From contig NZ_JAHBOI010000002.1 of assembly GCF_018531425.1 (NCBI RefSeq), forward strand, positions 434,001-498,000: a DNA stretch of 64,000 bases, given 5' to 3'. The stretch comes from Paenarthrobacter sp. DKR-5 (lineage in GTDB: Bacteria > Actinomycetota > Actinomycetes > Actinomycetales > Micrococcaceae). The notes below the pieces were generated by a model. That model saw only the letters and a program-made list of their open reading frames with translations, was not told the DNA's origin and ran no database searches. Below are positions 43,071 through 55,212 of the stretch, one piece after another; positions within the stretch are counted from its first letter, which is position 1, and every line of letters starts with the position of its first letter. Position numbers and translations under genes: made by a program.

Positions 43071-44048
43071 TTAGAAGAGGGCGACCTTCGGGGTGCGCGG
43101 GAAGATCTCGTCCAGGGCCGCCAGGTCCTCGTACTCCGGCTGCCAGGACACGGCGTCGACGTTCGCCCGGATCTGTTCCGGCTTTGTGGCGCCCGCGATC
43201 ACGCTGCCCACCGACGGCTGGGCGGCGAGCCAGGAGAACGCGACCTGCAGTTCGGTCAGGCCGCGCTCCTTGGCGAAGTCCCCGAACTTGCCCAGCTGCT
43301 CCCAGTCCGCATTCTCCAGCAGGTTCTGCCGGGAGTGGGTCAGGCGGCTGCCCTCCGGGGCTTTCCCGCCCGAGTACTTGCCGGTCAGCAGCCCGTTGGC
43401 GAGCGGGAAGTACGGGAGCAAACCCAGACCGTACGCCTCCACCGCCGGGACCACCTCGAGTTCGGCCCGGCGGTCCAGCAGGTTGTAGTGGTTCTGCGCG
43501 GAGATGAAGGGCGTGTAGCCGCCCATCTGCGCGGTGAATTCGGCCTCGGCGATCTGCCAGCCGGCCCGGTTCGAGTGCCCGATGTAGCGGACCTTGCCGG
43601 AGGTGACGAGGTCGTCCAGCGCGGCGAGGGTCTCCTCGATGGGGGTGATCCCGTCCGGAGTGTGGTACTGGTAGAGATCGATCCAATCGGTGCCGAGCCG
43701 GCGCAGCGAGGCCTCGGCAGCCTTGACGATGTAGCGGCGGGAACCGCGGGCTCCCCAGTCGACGCCGTTGGCGCCGCTCATGTCCATGCCGAACTTGGTG
43801 GCCACCACGACGTCGTCGCGGCGCGTGCCGAGGGCCTTGCCGAGGAACTCCTCGCTCAGGCCCGGAGTCTTGCCGTAGGTGTCGGCAACGTCGAACAGGG
43901 TGACCCCGGCGTCGAGCGCAGCCTGCACGAGCGTGGTGCTGCCCTCAAGCGATTCGGTGGGCGTCCCGGCGCGGCCTAGGTTGTTGCACCCGAGGCCGAC
44001 GACGGAAACGGTCAGTCCGGAGGTGCCGAGTTGGCGAAATTCAGTCAT
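43071..44048 (-). CDS. Aldo/keto reductase
   Basis: 325 residues. A TIM-barrel NADPH-dependent reductase; conserved residues are DVADTYG (Asp, Tyr), VVATKFG (Lys) and LYQYHTPD (His), the AKR tetrad. The C-terminal AGATKPEQIRANV contacts the NADPH 2'-phosphate. The N-terminus FRQLGTSGLTVSVVGLGCNN is typical of YghZ/Tas-like members. Its substrate is not known. It is a single gene 55 bp downstream of dxs on the same strand, with an apparent terminator after it. Confidence 0.92.
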   Translation of the reverse strand: MTEFRQLGTSGLTVSVVGLGCNNLGRAGTPTESLEGSTTLVQAALDAGVTLFDVADTYGKTPGLSEEFLGKALGTRRDDVVVATKFGMDMSGANGVDWGARGSRRYIVKAAEASLRRLGTDWIDLYQYHTPDGITPIEETLAALDDLVTSGKVRYIGHSNRAGWQIAEAEFTAQMGGYTPFISAQNHYNLLDRRAELEVVPAVEAYGLGLLPYFPLANGLLTGKYSGGKAPEGSRLTHSRQNLLENADWEQLGKFGDFAKERGLTELQVAFSWLAAQPSVGSVIAGATKPEQIRANVDAVSWQPEYEDLAALDEIFPRTPKVALF

Positions 44049-44103
44049 AGCCCCACCCTATCCAACCGCGGCACGCCGCAGCGGCCGGGGCGGGCGGCGC
44101 CGC

Positions 44104-46080
44104 TCAGAGTTCCGGCAGCTGCCCGGTGTGGGTGGGGGCCTCTGCGCCGCTCAGCGGCCGCGCGTGCGGCACCTTCGTCCCCAGGACCTGGGCGACCACG
44201 TCCTGCGCCACCTGCCGTGCGGTCAGCCCCACGCGGGCCAGCACTTCCGAACGGGTGCCGTGATCCAGGAATTCGACCGGCAGTCCGACCTCGTTCAGGG
44301 CGGTGTCCACTCCCACAGCGCGCATCTCCTGGCGGATGCGGGAGCCGACGCCGCCTGCGCGGACGCCGTCCTCGATCACGATGACGATGCGGTGGCCGGC
44401 GGCGAGGTCGATGATCGATTTCGGTACCGGGAGCACCCAGCGCGGGTCAACCACCGTGGAACTGATGCCCTGGGCCCCCAGGCGGTCGGAGACATCCAGC
44501 GCCAGTTCGCTCATGGCTCCGACGCTCACGATGAGCACGTCGTTGGCGGTGGACCCGCTCGGGCGCCGGGCGAGCACGTCGACGCCGTCGGCGAGCCGTT
44601 CCAGGGCCTCGACTTCGGCTCCCACGCTGCCCTTGGAGAAACGGATGACGGTCGGCGCGTCGGAGACGGCCACGGCTTCGCGCAGTTCCTCGCGCAGCCG
44701 GGTGGCATCGCGAGGGGCGGCCAGGTGCAGGCCGGGCACGCTCTGCAGCAGGGCCAGGTCCCACATGCCGTGGTGGCTGGCGCCGTCGGGCCCGGTTACG
44801 CCGGCGCGGTCCAGCACCACCGTGACGCCCGCCTTGTGCAGCGCCACATCCATCAGGAGCTGGTCGAAGGCGCGGTTCAGGAAGGTCGCATACACGGCCA
44901 CCACAGGGTGCAGGCCGCCGTAAGCCATGCCCGCGGCGCTGGTGAGCGCGTGCTGCTCGGCGATGCCGACGTCGAACACCCGGTCCGGGTGCTTGGCGGC
45001 AAACTTGTGCAGGCCCACCGGGATCAGCATGGCGCCGGTGATGCCGACGATGTCCTCACGCTCGTCGGCGATGTCAGCGATTTCGCTGGCGAAGACCGAG
45101 GTCCAGGACTGCACTCCGCCGGGATCGACCGCCTCGCCGGTTTCCGGGTCGATGACCCCCACGGCATGGAACTGGTCGGCGTCGTGGGCACGCGCCGGCG
45201 CGTACCCGCGGCCCTTCTGGGTCATGGCGTGCACGATCACCGGGCCGCCGTACGCCTTCGCGCGGGCGAGCGCGGACTCGACCGCCTTCAGGTCGTGCCC
45301 GTCGACGGGGCCGACGTATTTCAGGCCCAGGTCCTCGAACATTCCCTGCGGCGCCCACCAGTCCTTGATGCCCTTCTTCATGGCATGCAGGCTCTTGTAG
45401 AGGAACTGGCCCGCGGGACCGCCGTTCTGCAGCTTGTGCTTCCACCAGGTCAGCGTGCCTTCGTAGGCCCGGTGCGTGCGCACCTTGTCGATGGCGGGAC
45501 GCAGCGAGGCGAGGTAGTCCGCCAGGCCGCCGACCGTGGGCGCGTAGGAGCGGCCGTTGTCGTTCACGACGATGACGACGCGGCGGTCCTTGTCCGCAGC
45601 GATGTTGTTCAGCGCCTCCCAGGCCATCCCGCCGGTGAGCGCGCCGTCGCCCACGACGGCGACGACGTACCGGTCGCCGTCGCCGGTGAGCTGCCGGGCC
45701 CGCGAGATCCCGTCCGCCCAGGAGAGGGAGGATGAGGCGTGCGAGCTTTCAACGATGTCGTGCACCGATTCGGCGCGTGAGGGGTAGCCGGAGAGGCCGC
45801 CCTGCTGCCGGAGGGTCGAGAAATCCTGCCGGCCGGTCAGGAGCTTGTGCACATAGGACTGGTGGCCGGTGTCGAAGACGATGCTGTCCCGCGGGGAATC
45901 GAAGACCTTATGGATGCCAAGAGTCAGTTCGACGACGCCCAGGTTGGGGCCGAGGTGGCCGCCGGTGGCCGCGACGTTCGTGATGAGGAACTGGCGGATC
46001 TCCGCCGCCAAAGCCTCCAACTGCCGGGGGCTGAGTTTGCTGAGGTCCCGGGGATGCTGGATTGTCTCCAAAAGTCCCAC
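44104..46080 (-). CDS. dxs: 1-deoxy-D-xylulose-5-phosphate synthase
   Basis: 658 residues. It condenses pyruvate and glyceraldehyde 3-phosphate in the non-mevalonate isoprenoid pathway. Thiamin diphosphate motifs are GDGALTGG (144-151) with downstream EALNNIA. Catalytic histidines are in [15 protein letters not shown] (His42) and [11 protein letters not shown] (His73). The C-terminal transketolase-like domain includes [15 protein letters not shown] -10-like TAGAGT lies about 55-60 bases upstream. It follows acnA on the minus strand, and the long hairpin at 46205-46246 separates them. Confidence 0.97.
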   Translation of the reverse strand: MGLLETIQHPRDLSKLSPRQLEALAAEIRQFLITNVAATGGHLGPNLGVVELTLGIHKVFDSPRDSIVFDTGHQSYVHKLLTGRQDFSTLRQQGGLSGYPSRAESVHDIVESSHASSSLSWADGISRARQLTGDGDRYVVAVVGDGALTGGMAWEALNNIAADKDRRVVIVVNDNGRSYAPTVGGLADYLASLRPAIDKVRTHRAYEGTLTWWKHKLQNGGPAGQFLYKSLHAMKKGIKDWWAPQGMFEDLGLKYVGPVDGHDLKAVESALARAKAYGGPVIVHAMTQKGRGYAPARAHDADQFHAVGVIDPETGEAVDPGGVQSWTSVFASEIADIADEREDIVGITGAMLIPVGLHKFAAKHPDRVFDVGIAEQHALTSAAGMAYGGLHPVVAVYATFLNRAFDQLLMDVALHKAGVTVVLDRAGVTGPDGASHHGMWDLALLQSVPGLHLAAPRDATRLREELREAVAVSDAPTVIRFSKGSVGAEVEALERLADGVDVLARRPSGSTANDVLIVSVGAMSELALDVSDRLGAQGISSTVVDPRWVLPVPKSIIDLAAGHRIVIVIEDGVRAGGVGSRIRQEMRAVGVDTALNEVGLPVEFLDHGTRSEVLARVGLTARQVAQDVVAQVLGTKVPHARPLSGAEAPTHTGQLPEL

Positions 46081-46204
46081 GTCTTCCTCCTAATCCTTGA
46101 CTTCACGGCCGGTCCGGCCCGTGCTTCGCACCGCTTAACTCTAACGCTCCGCCGCGGGCGCCCGGTTCCGCCGTGCCTGCGGCCGGCACCGGAAAGGCCC
46201 CTGG

Positions 46205-46246
46205 AACGGGCAAATGCCCCCGGATATCCGGGGGCATTTGTCCGTT
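46205..46246 (-). terminator. Long palindromic terminator between acnA and dxs
   Basis: A perfect 30-bp palindrome, CAAATGCCCCCGGAT and its complement (46211-46240), is extended by a G:U pair and five base pairs, AACGG/CCGTT, to a 42-base hairpin. It lies 25 bp after the acnA stop. On the plus strand it is followed by TTTT; on the minus strand the run is weak. Confidence 0.7.
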
Positions 46247-46270
46247 TTGGCAGCGTCTGCTGCAGCGAAT

Positions 46271-49084
<2,814 letters not shown>

Positions 49085-49135
49085 CGCAGGACTCCTCTCG
49101 CAACACTTTCATCTTTGTTCCGCCACAGGCCGCAT

Positions 49136-49159
49136 GCTAGTTAGGCTGTCCTAACTCAA
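49136..49159 (-). promoter_or_regulatory. Candidate iron box (DtxR/IdeR type) in the acnA promoter
   Basis: AGTTAGGCTGTCCTAACT (49139-49156) is an inverted repeat of 7-bp arms with a 4-bp spacer. TTAGGCTGTCCTAACTCAA (49141-49159) matches the DtxR/IdeR consensus TTAGGTTAGSCTAACCTAA at 14 of 19 positions by my count. On the minus strand it lies between TTTTGA and a -10-like TAGCAT (49138-49133), so a bound repressor could block RNA polymerase. It is about 55-75 bp upstream of the acnA ATG. Confidence 0.5.
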
Positions 49160-49188
49160 AAAGGCCGCCGGAACCACGCCGGCCCGCT

Positions 49189-51777
49189 TCATTCGCGTTC
49201 CGACACTGCCCCGCGCTTCTTCAGGCTCCGGTAGAGCACCTCAACTGCCGCGCAACCAAGGACTATCACCCCCATCGTAACGGCAAGAAGCGCGCCGGTC
49301 GGCGGGTGCAGGGCAAAGAAATCCTGCCCGTACGGAAGGAACAGCACGAGCGCCAGCATGGAGGCCATCGCGCCCACGAGCAGCGCGCGCAGCCGGTCGA
49401 AGGGCCGTGAGAGCGCCCCGAGAACCCAGAGCGCGACCAGCAGCACGGTGATCGTGGTGGCCGTCTGCCCGGCGGCGACCTGGTCCGCGCCGGGCTGGGA
49501 GGGGTCCGGCGCCAGCCGGGAGAAGGTGTAGACGGCCAGCAGGCAGGCACTGACAATCAGGCCGGCCGGCACCGAGAACAGCAGTGAGCGCCGCAGGAAC
49601 CCCGGCTGGTAACGCCGCTTGTTCGGCATCAGCGCCAGGAAGAACGCCGGCACGCCGATGGTGAGCGAGCTGACGAGCGAGAGCTGGCGTGGCAGGAACG
49701 GGTAGGGCCAGAAGAGGACTCCGATCACCAGGGAAGTGATCACGGCGTAACTGGTCTTGGTCAGGAAGAGATTGGAGACCCGTTCGACGTTGGCGATCAC
49801 CCGGCGGCCCTCGGCGACGACGCCGGGCATCCGGGAGAACTGGCCGTCCAGCAGCACCAGTCGGGACACGGCCTTGGTCGCCGGGGCGCCGGAGCCCATG
49901 GCGATGCCGATGTCGGCGTTCTTCAGGGCCAAAGCATCGTTCACCCCGTCGCCGGTCATGGCGACCACGTGTCCGCGCGCCTGCAGCGCCTGCACGATCG
50001 ATTTCTTCTGCTCCGGGGTGACCCGGCCGAAGACGTGCTCGCGCTCGAGCACCTCCCCCAGTCCGTCCAGGTCCTCGGGCAGCCGGCGGGCGTCGAACCC
50101 GTCGGCGTCGAACCCGACCTCCCGCGCAACCGCAGCCACCGTCCGCGGGTTGTCCCCCGAGAGGATGCGCAGCTGCACGCCCTGGCTGCGGAAGTACTCC
50201 AGGGTCCGGGCGGCGTCGGCACGCACCTTCTCGGTGAAGGTGAGCACCGCGACAGGCAGCAGCGCGGCGGGCAGCTGTTCGGCCCGGGCCGTTTCAGCAT
50301 CCAGCGGCACGCGGGAGTGCGCGAGCACCAGCGCCCGCAAACCCGAAGCAGCCAGCTCTTCGGCGAGCGCGAGGGCCTCCTCGTGCGTGCCGCCGGGCCC
50401 GCCGCCGGCCCGCAGGACCATCTCGGGAGCGCCGAGCACCCAGGTGCCGGGGGCTGCGCCGCCGTCGAACACAACGGCACTCCACTTGCGGGCGGAGCTG
50501 AACTGCACGGCTGCCGAGGCGGCGTCCGGCGGGAGTTCGTCAAAAGCCTCCTGCAGGCAGCGGGCGGTCGCATTGGCGTTCGGGTCCGCACCCATCCAGG
50601 CCAGCGACCGCTGCCAGCCCTTGGGCAGTGCGGAATGGTCCGGCAGCAAGCGGGCCTGCTGGTAGACGATCTCGCCCTCGGTGAGGGTGCCGGTCTTGTC
50701 CAGGCAGACGATGTCCACCCGGGCCAGCCCCTCCACCGCGGGGAGCTCTTGGACGAGGACCTTGCGCCGGGCCAGGGTGACTGCCGCCAGTCCGAAGGAG
50801 ATGCTGGTCAGCAGGACGAGACCCTCCGGAATCATGGCCACGATGCTGGCGACGGCGGAGACCACCGCCTCCTTCCAGGCGCCGGATGCCAGCGCGGAGG
50901 ACCAGCCGCCGCGCGCCTGCAGCTGGCTGTTGACCACGAGCAGGATGATCGGCACGAGCGCCCAGGTGATCCAGAGGATGATCCGGTTGATGGCGTTGCG
51001 GATCTCGGAGTTCACCAGCGAGAAGCGCTTGGCTTCGGCCGTGAGCCGGCTCGCGAAGGACTCGATCCCCACCCTGTTCACGCGGGCGGTCCCGCTGCCG
51101 GCCACCACGGAGGATCCGGAGAGCACAGGGTCACCCGCCTGCTTGTCGACCGGGTCCGATTCGCCGGTGAGCAGGGCCTCGTCCACCTCCAGCCCTGCGA
51201 CGGCGAGGATCCGGGCGTCGGCTGGCACCTGGTCCCCGGTGCGCAGCACCAGCAGGTCATCATGCACCACGGCCGCGACGTCGATCTCCTGCACCTGCCC
51301 TTCGCGCAGCACCCGGGCGCGCGGCGCGTTCAGCACCGCCAGCCGGTCCAGCGTGCGCTTGGCCCGGTATTCCTGCACGACGCCGATCGCGGTGTTGGCC
51401 GCGACGATGAAGCCGAACAGGGCATCGCGCGGATCACCCACCAGCAGCACCACCACCAGGCAGGCGCCCAGGACGCCGTTGAACAGGGTGAACAGGTTGG
51501 CGCGCAGGATCTGGCCCAGGCTGCGGCTGGTGTCGTGGCGGACCTCGTTCGTCAGGCCGCTGCGGGTGCGTTCGGCGACCTGGGCGGCGCTGAGGCCCGC
51601 GGCCGCGAGCTCCTCATCCGGCAGCGCCGGCAACGCCCGGCGCGCAGCAGCGAGTTCCCGGCTGCGCTGTTCCGCGCGGACACGGGCCCGTTCCAGCGCC
51701 CGCGGCGGCGAGCCAGGCTTCGCTGCAGGCCTGCCTTCGGTCGTCGCGGCGGGCGCGGCGGAGGGCTGGTCGTCCAC
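49189..51777 (-). CDS. CtpE-like cation-translocating P-type ATPase
   Basis: 862 residues. Landmarks are an N-terminal cytoplasmic domain, the actuator LTGESDP (203-209), ion-site helix IVAMIPEGL, phosphorylation motif LDKTGTLTE (Asp360), and hinge MTGDGVNDALALKNADIGIAMG. Membrane segments total about ten. Sequence blocks such as QELPAVEGLARVD and GLTNEVRHDTSRSLGQILRAN resemble mycobacterial CtpE, reported as a calcium transporter. The ion is inferred from that family. The GTG start is 3 bases after the RNA methyltransferase stop, so they are probably co-transcribed. It has a potential role in divalent-cation or envelope homeostasis. Confidence 0.88.
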   Translation of the reverse strand: MDDQPSAAPAATTEGRPAAKPGSPPRALERARVRAEQRSRELAAARRALPALPDEELAAAGLSAAQVAERTRSGLTNEVRHDTSRSLGQILRANLFTLFNGVLGACLVVVLLVGDPRDALFGFIVAANTAIGVVQEYRAKRTLDRLAVLNAPRARVLREGQVQEIDVAAVVHDDLLVLRTGDQVPADARILAVAGLEVDEALLTGESDPVDKQAGDPVLSGSSVVAGSGTARVNRVGIESFASRLTAEAKRFSLVNSEIRNAINRIILWITWALVPIILLVVNSQLQARGGWSSALASGAWKEAVVSAVASIVAMIPEGLVLLTSISFGLAAVTLARRKVLVQELPAVEGLARVDIVCLDKTGTLTEGEIVYQQARLLPDHSALPKGWQRSLAWMGADPNANATARCLQEAFDELPPDAASAAVQFSSARKWSAVVFDGGAAPGTWVLGAPEMVLRAGGGPGGTHEEALALAEELAASGLRALVLAHSRVPLDAETARAEQLPAALLPVAVLTFTEKVRADAARTLEYFRSQGVQLRILSGDNPRTVAAVAREVGFDADGFDARRLPEDLDGLGEVLEREHVFGRVTPEQKKSIVQALQARGHVVAMTGDGVNDALALKNADIGIAMGSGAPATKAVSRLVLLDGQFSRMPGVVAEGRRVIANVERVSNLFLTKTSYAVITSLVIGVLFWPYPFLPRQLSLVSSLTIGVPAFFLALMPNKRRYQPGFLRRSLLFSVPAGLIVSACLLAVYTFSRLAPDPSQPGADQVAAGQTATTITVLLVALWVLGALSRPFDRLRALLVGAMASMLALVLFLPYGQDFFALHPPTGALLAVTMGVIVLGCAAVEVLYRSLKKRGAVSERE

Positions 51778-51780
51778 GGC

Positions 51781-53124
51781 TCAGCCGGCCGGTGTCAGCA
51801 GCGCCACGGTTTCGACATGGTGCGTGTGCGGGTACAGGTCGAACCCCCGCAGGCCGGCAAGCTTCCACCCGCCCGCCTGGAAGTAGCCGACGTCGCGGGC
51901 GAAGGACGCAGGGTCGCACGACACGTAGGCGATGGCGCGCGGCGCTGATTCAATCAGCTGCCGCACCACGGCCTTGCCGGCGCCGGCGCGGGGCGGGTCC
52001 AGGACCACGGCGTCGAAGCGGCTGGACCGCCCGTGCAGGACCCGTTCCACCCGGCCCTGGACAATCTCGACCTGCCGGCTGGTGTGGAAGTTCTTGCGCG
52101 CGTCGCGGCTGGTGCCCGGCGAGCCTTCCACCGACAGGACCGACCCGGAGGGCCCGACAGCGTCGGAGAGCGGGCCGGTGAAAAGGCCTGCCCCGGCGTA
52201 GAGGTCCGCGACCCGGGCGCCTTCGTGCAGGTGGCCGGAGAGGTACTCCAGCACGGCGCCGGTGAGCACCGCCGGCGCGTTGCGGTGGATCTGCCAGAAG
52301 CCCTCGCCGCTCACCCGGTACTCCCGGCCGGCGGCGGTCTCCGACACCCAGGCGCGGCCCCGCAGCCGTTCCACCGCTCCCGTGGCGGGGTTCCGGCGGG
52401 CCACCGAGGCTGCCTCGTCGATACCGGCTGCAATCTTCGCGAGCCGGCGCTCCGGGACCTGCCCGGCGGCGAGCAGCACCAGCGGCCGGCTGCCGTTCGC
52501 CGGAGCTGCGACGTCGACCCGTTCGACGCCGGAGAGGTCCGCTTCCCAGAGCCGCAGCTCGTTCACGGCGGCGACGGCGAGAGGCATCTGCCGGACCGGC
52601 AGCACCTGGTCCGAGCGGTGCGGGTGCATCCCGAGGCGGCCGTCCGCGGTCACGCCGAACGCGACACGGGTGCGCCAGCCAAGGCCCGGTGTGCCCGCGT
52701 CGGCCCCGATGTCCTCGGTGTCTTCCGCGTCCTCGACGAGGATCTCGCGGTCCACGCCCGCGAGCCGGTGCAGCTGCTCGGCGATGACTTCCGCCTTCAG
52801 CGGGCGCTGTGCGGCCAGGCTGATGTGCCCGAATTCGGCTCCGCCAACCGGCAGGCTGCCGCGCGCGTAGGCCGCCGCGGCGTCGGCCTCGGGCCAGAAA
52901 TGCGCGGTGCGGTCGGGCGAGGCCTCAAGGACCTCGACGGCGTCCGCGCGCCAAAACTTGTCCGTCGCGCCCGCCTGCGTCAGCCGGCCCCTGACCAGTT
53001 CCCCGGGCAGCGTGTGGCGCACGAACACCACGCGGCCCTCGTGCCGGGCGACGCAGTGGCCGCCGTGGGCGACGGGCCCGATCCGGAGGGTGAGCAGGCC
53101 GTCGTCGTCCGCAGCCGCCGTCAC
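51781..53124 (-). CDS. TRAM-domain RNA (uracil-5-)methyltransferase, RumA/TrmA family
   Basis: 447 residues. The N-terminal TRAM domain (RIGPVAHGGHCVARHEGRVV) is followed by a SAM-dependent methyltransferase with VADLYAGAGLFTGPL for SAM binding. The catalytic motifs are VLDPPRAGAG and YVSCDPASFARD, with the nucleophilic Cys. It likely methylates a uridine in rRNA or tRNA. I see no clear four-cysteine iron-sulfur cluster like that of RumA/RlmD. The start overlaps the permease stop as GTGA. Its position before a KimA-like permease is conserved in mycobacteria (Rv2689c next to Rv2690c, from memory). Confidence 0.9.
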   Translation of the reverse strand: MTAAADDDGLLTLRIGPVAHGGHCVARHEGRVVFVRHTLPGELVRGRLTQAGATDKFWRADAVEVLEASPDRTAHFWPEADAAAAYARGSLPVGGAEFGHISLAAQRPLKAEVIAEQLHRLAGVDREILVEDAEDTEDIGADAGTPGLGWRTRVAFGVTADGRLGMHPHRSDQVLPVRQMPLAVAAVNELRLWEADLSGVERVDVAAPANGSRPLVLLAAGQVPERRLAKIAAGIDEAASVARRNPATGAVERLRGRAWVSETAAGREYRVSGEGFWQIHRNAPAVLTGAVLEYLSGHLHEGARVADLYAGAGLFTGPLSDAVGPSGSVLSVEGSPGTSRDARKNFHTSRQVEIVQGRVERVLHGRSSRFDAVVLDPPRAGAGKAVVRQLIESAPRAIAYVSCDPASFARDVGYFQAGGWKLAGLRGFDLYPHTHHVETVALLTPAG

Positions 53125-55097
53125 TGCAGTTCCTGCAGTTTCTTGGCTTCCTCGGACGACTTAAGCTGCCAGGGCACGCTGGCGACCATGACGCCCGGTT
53201 CGAAGTGCAGGCGCGCCTTGATCCGCAGTGCCGTCTGGTTGTGCACCAGCTGCTCCCACCACTTGCCGACCACATATTCGGGGATGTAGACGACGATTAG
53301 GTCCCGCGGGGAGTCCCGGCGCATGTGCTTGATGTAGTCCAGGATCGGCGTCAGCGTCTCGCGGTAGGGGCTGGCGAGCACCGTCAGCGGCACCGGGATT
53401 TCCAGCTTCTCCCAGTCCTCGACGGTCCGCTCGGTCTCCTCCGGGTCGATGTCCACCGTGATCGCGTCCAGCCGGGAGGGCCTGGAGGCCCGCGCGTAGG
53501 CGAGGGCGCGCAGCACCGGCTTGCGCACGTGGGACACCAGCAGGACGGCGTGCACGCGGGCCGGCAGGGCCCGCGGCGAGGCATCCTCGTCGACCGAGAG
53601 TTCCTTGGCGACGTTGTCGTAGTGCGCCCGGATGCTCCACATGATCAGGAACAGGATGAACATCGCCAGCAGCGCGATCCAGGCCCCGTGCTGGAACTTC
53701 GTGATCAGCACGATCATGAGCACCAGGCCCGTCATGCAGAAACCGATCGTGTTGATGGTGCGCGAGCGCAGGATCCGGGTGCGCACCGCGCGGTCCTTGA
53801 CCAGTTTCAGCTCCCGGCCCCAGTGCCGGATCATGCCCAGCTGGCTGGCCGTGAAGGAAACGAACACCCCGACGATGTAGAGCTGGATGAGCTTCGTCAC
53901 ATCGGCGTCGAACGCCACGATGAGGATCAGTGCGCCGGCGGCGAGGGCAATCACGCCGTTGCTGTACGCCAGCCGGTCTCCGCGCGTGCGCAGCTGGCGC
54001 GGCAGGTAGCCGTCCTGGGCCAGGATCGAGGCGAGCACCGGGAAGCCGTTGAAGGCGGTGTTGCTGGCGAAGACCAGGATGACGCCGGTGGCCGCGACCA
54101 CGACGAAGAACAGGATCGAACCGCTGCCGAAGATGGTCGAGGCGAGCTGGCTGATGGTGGGGTTCTGCACGTACCCCGCCGGCAGGGGCTTGCCGTTGAG
54201 CAGGAACTCGGTGGCCGGGTCCTGGACGATGTGCACGTGCGTTGCGCTGGCCAGGAACAGGATGCCGGCCAGCATCGCAGCAGCGACGCCGCCGAGCAGG
54301 AGCAGCGTCGTCGCCGCGTTCTTGCTCTTGGGCTTCTTGAAGTTCGGCACGCCGTTGCTGATCGCCTCGACACCGGTCAGCGCCGCTGCACCGGAGGAGA
54401 ACGCGCGCAGCAGCAGGAAGCCACCGGCAAGGCCGACAAGCCCGTTCTCATAGCCGGAGTCGGGGATGATTTCGAAAGCGGCCGACGGCGCCCGCCCGAG
54501 CGTTCCGGTGAGGGCCTGGAAGATGCCCACCAGCGTCATGCCCAGGATGGAGGCCATGAAGATGTAGGTGGGGACGGCGAAGACGCTGCCCGCCTCCTTG
54601 ATGCCGCGCAGGTTCACCAGGGCCAGGACCACCACGCCGACGACGGCGATCAGCGCCTGGCTGCCGTGCAGTCCGGGCACAGCGGTGGCCAGGTAGTTGG
54701 CCGCCGAGGACATGGAGACCGCGACGGTGAGCACGTAGTCCACCAGCAGCGCCGAGGCCACGGTGAGCCCGGCGTACTTGCCCAGGTTCACGTTGGCGAT
54801 CTCGTAGTCGCCGCCGCCGGAGGGGTAGGCGTGCACGTTCTGGCGGTAGCTGGCCACCACCGTGAGCAGCACGAGCATGACGGCGATTCCGACCAGCGGG
54901 GAGATTGTCACCGCCGAGACGCCGGCCAACGCCAGGGTGAGCAGGATTTCGTCCGGTGCGTAGGCGACCGACGAGAGCGCGTCGGAGGCGAAGATCGGAA
55001 GCGCAATCCGCTTGGGTAGCAAGGTGTGGGCCAGCCGGTCGTTGCGGTAGGGCCGCCCCACCAAGACCCGCTTGATGGCGTTGAGAATTGTCAGCAC
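53121..55097 (-). CDS. APC-superfamily permease, KimA-like potassium importer
   Basis: 658 residues. About 12 transmembrane segments followed by a cytoplasmic tail of about 170 residues. The region SDALSSVAYAPDEIL, the SYRQNVHAYPSGGGDYEIA stretch and LLVDYVLTVAVSMS parallel Bacillus subtilis KimA (YdaO), a c-di-AMP-controlled potassium importer. It is divergent from two TrkA/RCK genes, which strengthens a potassium role. Amino-acid transport cannot be excluded. A -10-like TAGCGT (55109-55104) ends 6 bases before the GTG start with no ribosome-binding site, implying a leaderless transcript. The c-di-AMP riboswitch seen in Bacillus is absent. Confidence 0.85.
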   Translation of the reverse strand: MLTILNAIKRVLVGRPYRNDRLAHTLLPKRIALPIFASDALSSVAYAPDEILLTLALAGVSAVTISPLVGIAVMLVLLTVVASYRQNVHAYPSGGGDYEIANVNLGKYAGLTVASALLVDYVLTVAVSMSSAANYLATAVPGLHGSQALIAVVGVVVLALVNLRGIKEAGSVFAVPTYIFMASILGMTLVGIFQALTGTLGRAPSAAFEIIPDSGYENGLVGLAGGFLLLRAFSSGAAALTGVEAISNGVPNFKKPKSKNAATTLLLLGGVAAAMLAGILFLASATHVHIVQDPATEFLLNGKPLPAGYVQNPTISQLASTIFGSGSILFFVVVAATGVILVFASNTAFNGFPVLASILAQDGYLPRQLRTRGDRLAYSNGVIALAAGALILIVAFDADVTKLIQLYIVGVFVSFTASQLGMIRHWGRELKLVKDRAVRTRILRSRTINTIGFCMTGLVLMIVLITKFQHGAWIALLAMFILFLIMWSIRAHYDNVAKELSVDEDASPRALPARVHAVLLVSHVRKPVLRALAYARASRPSRLDAITVDIDPEETERTVEDWEKLEIPVPLTVLASPYRETLTPILDYIKHMRRDSPRDLIVVYIPEYVVGKWWEQLVHNQTALRIKARLHFEPGVMVASVPWQLKSSEEAKKLQELQ

Positions 55098-55212
55098 GGA
55101 TAAACGCTAGCCCGAAAAGCCCGGCAATGTCATGGCGGCTCCATCGCGGGCCTCCGTGCGGGTAGATTGTCTGTTGCTGAATCAAACAACGGGCAAAGAT
55201 AAGGACGGGCCG

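Noticed and set aside
49969-51948. 659-residue plus-strand frame opposite the P-type ATPase
   Set aside because: The ATPase has all P-type motifs; the plus frame is low-complexity and without start signals.
55098-55212. c-di-AMP (ydaO) riboswitch before the KimA-like gene
   Set aside because: No conserved motif is present, and a -10 box sits six bases before the start codon, leaving no leader.
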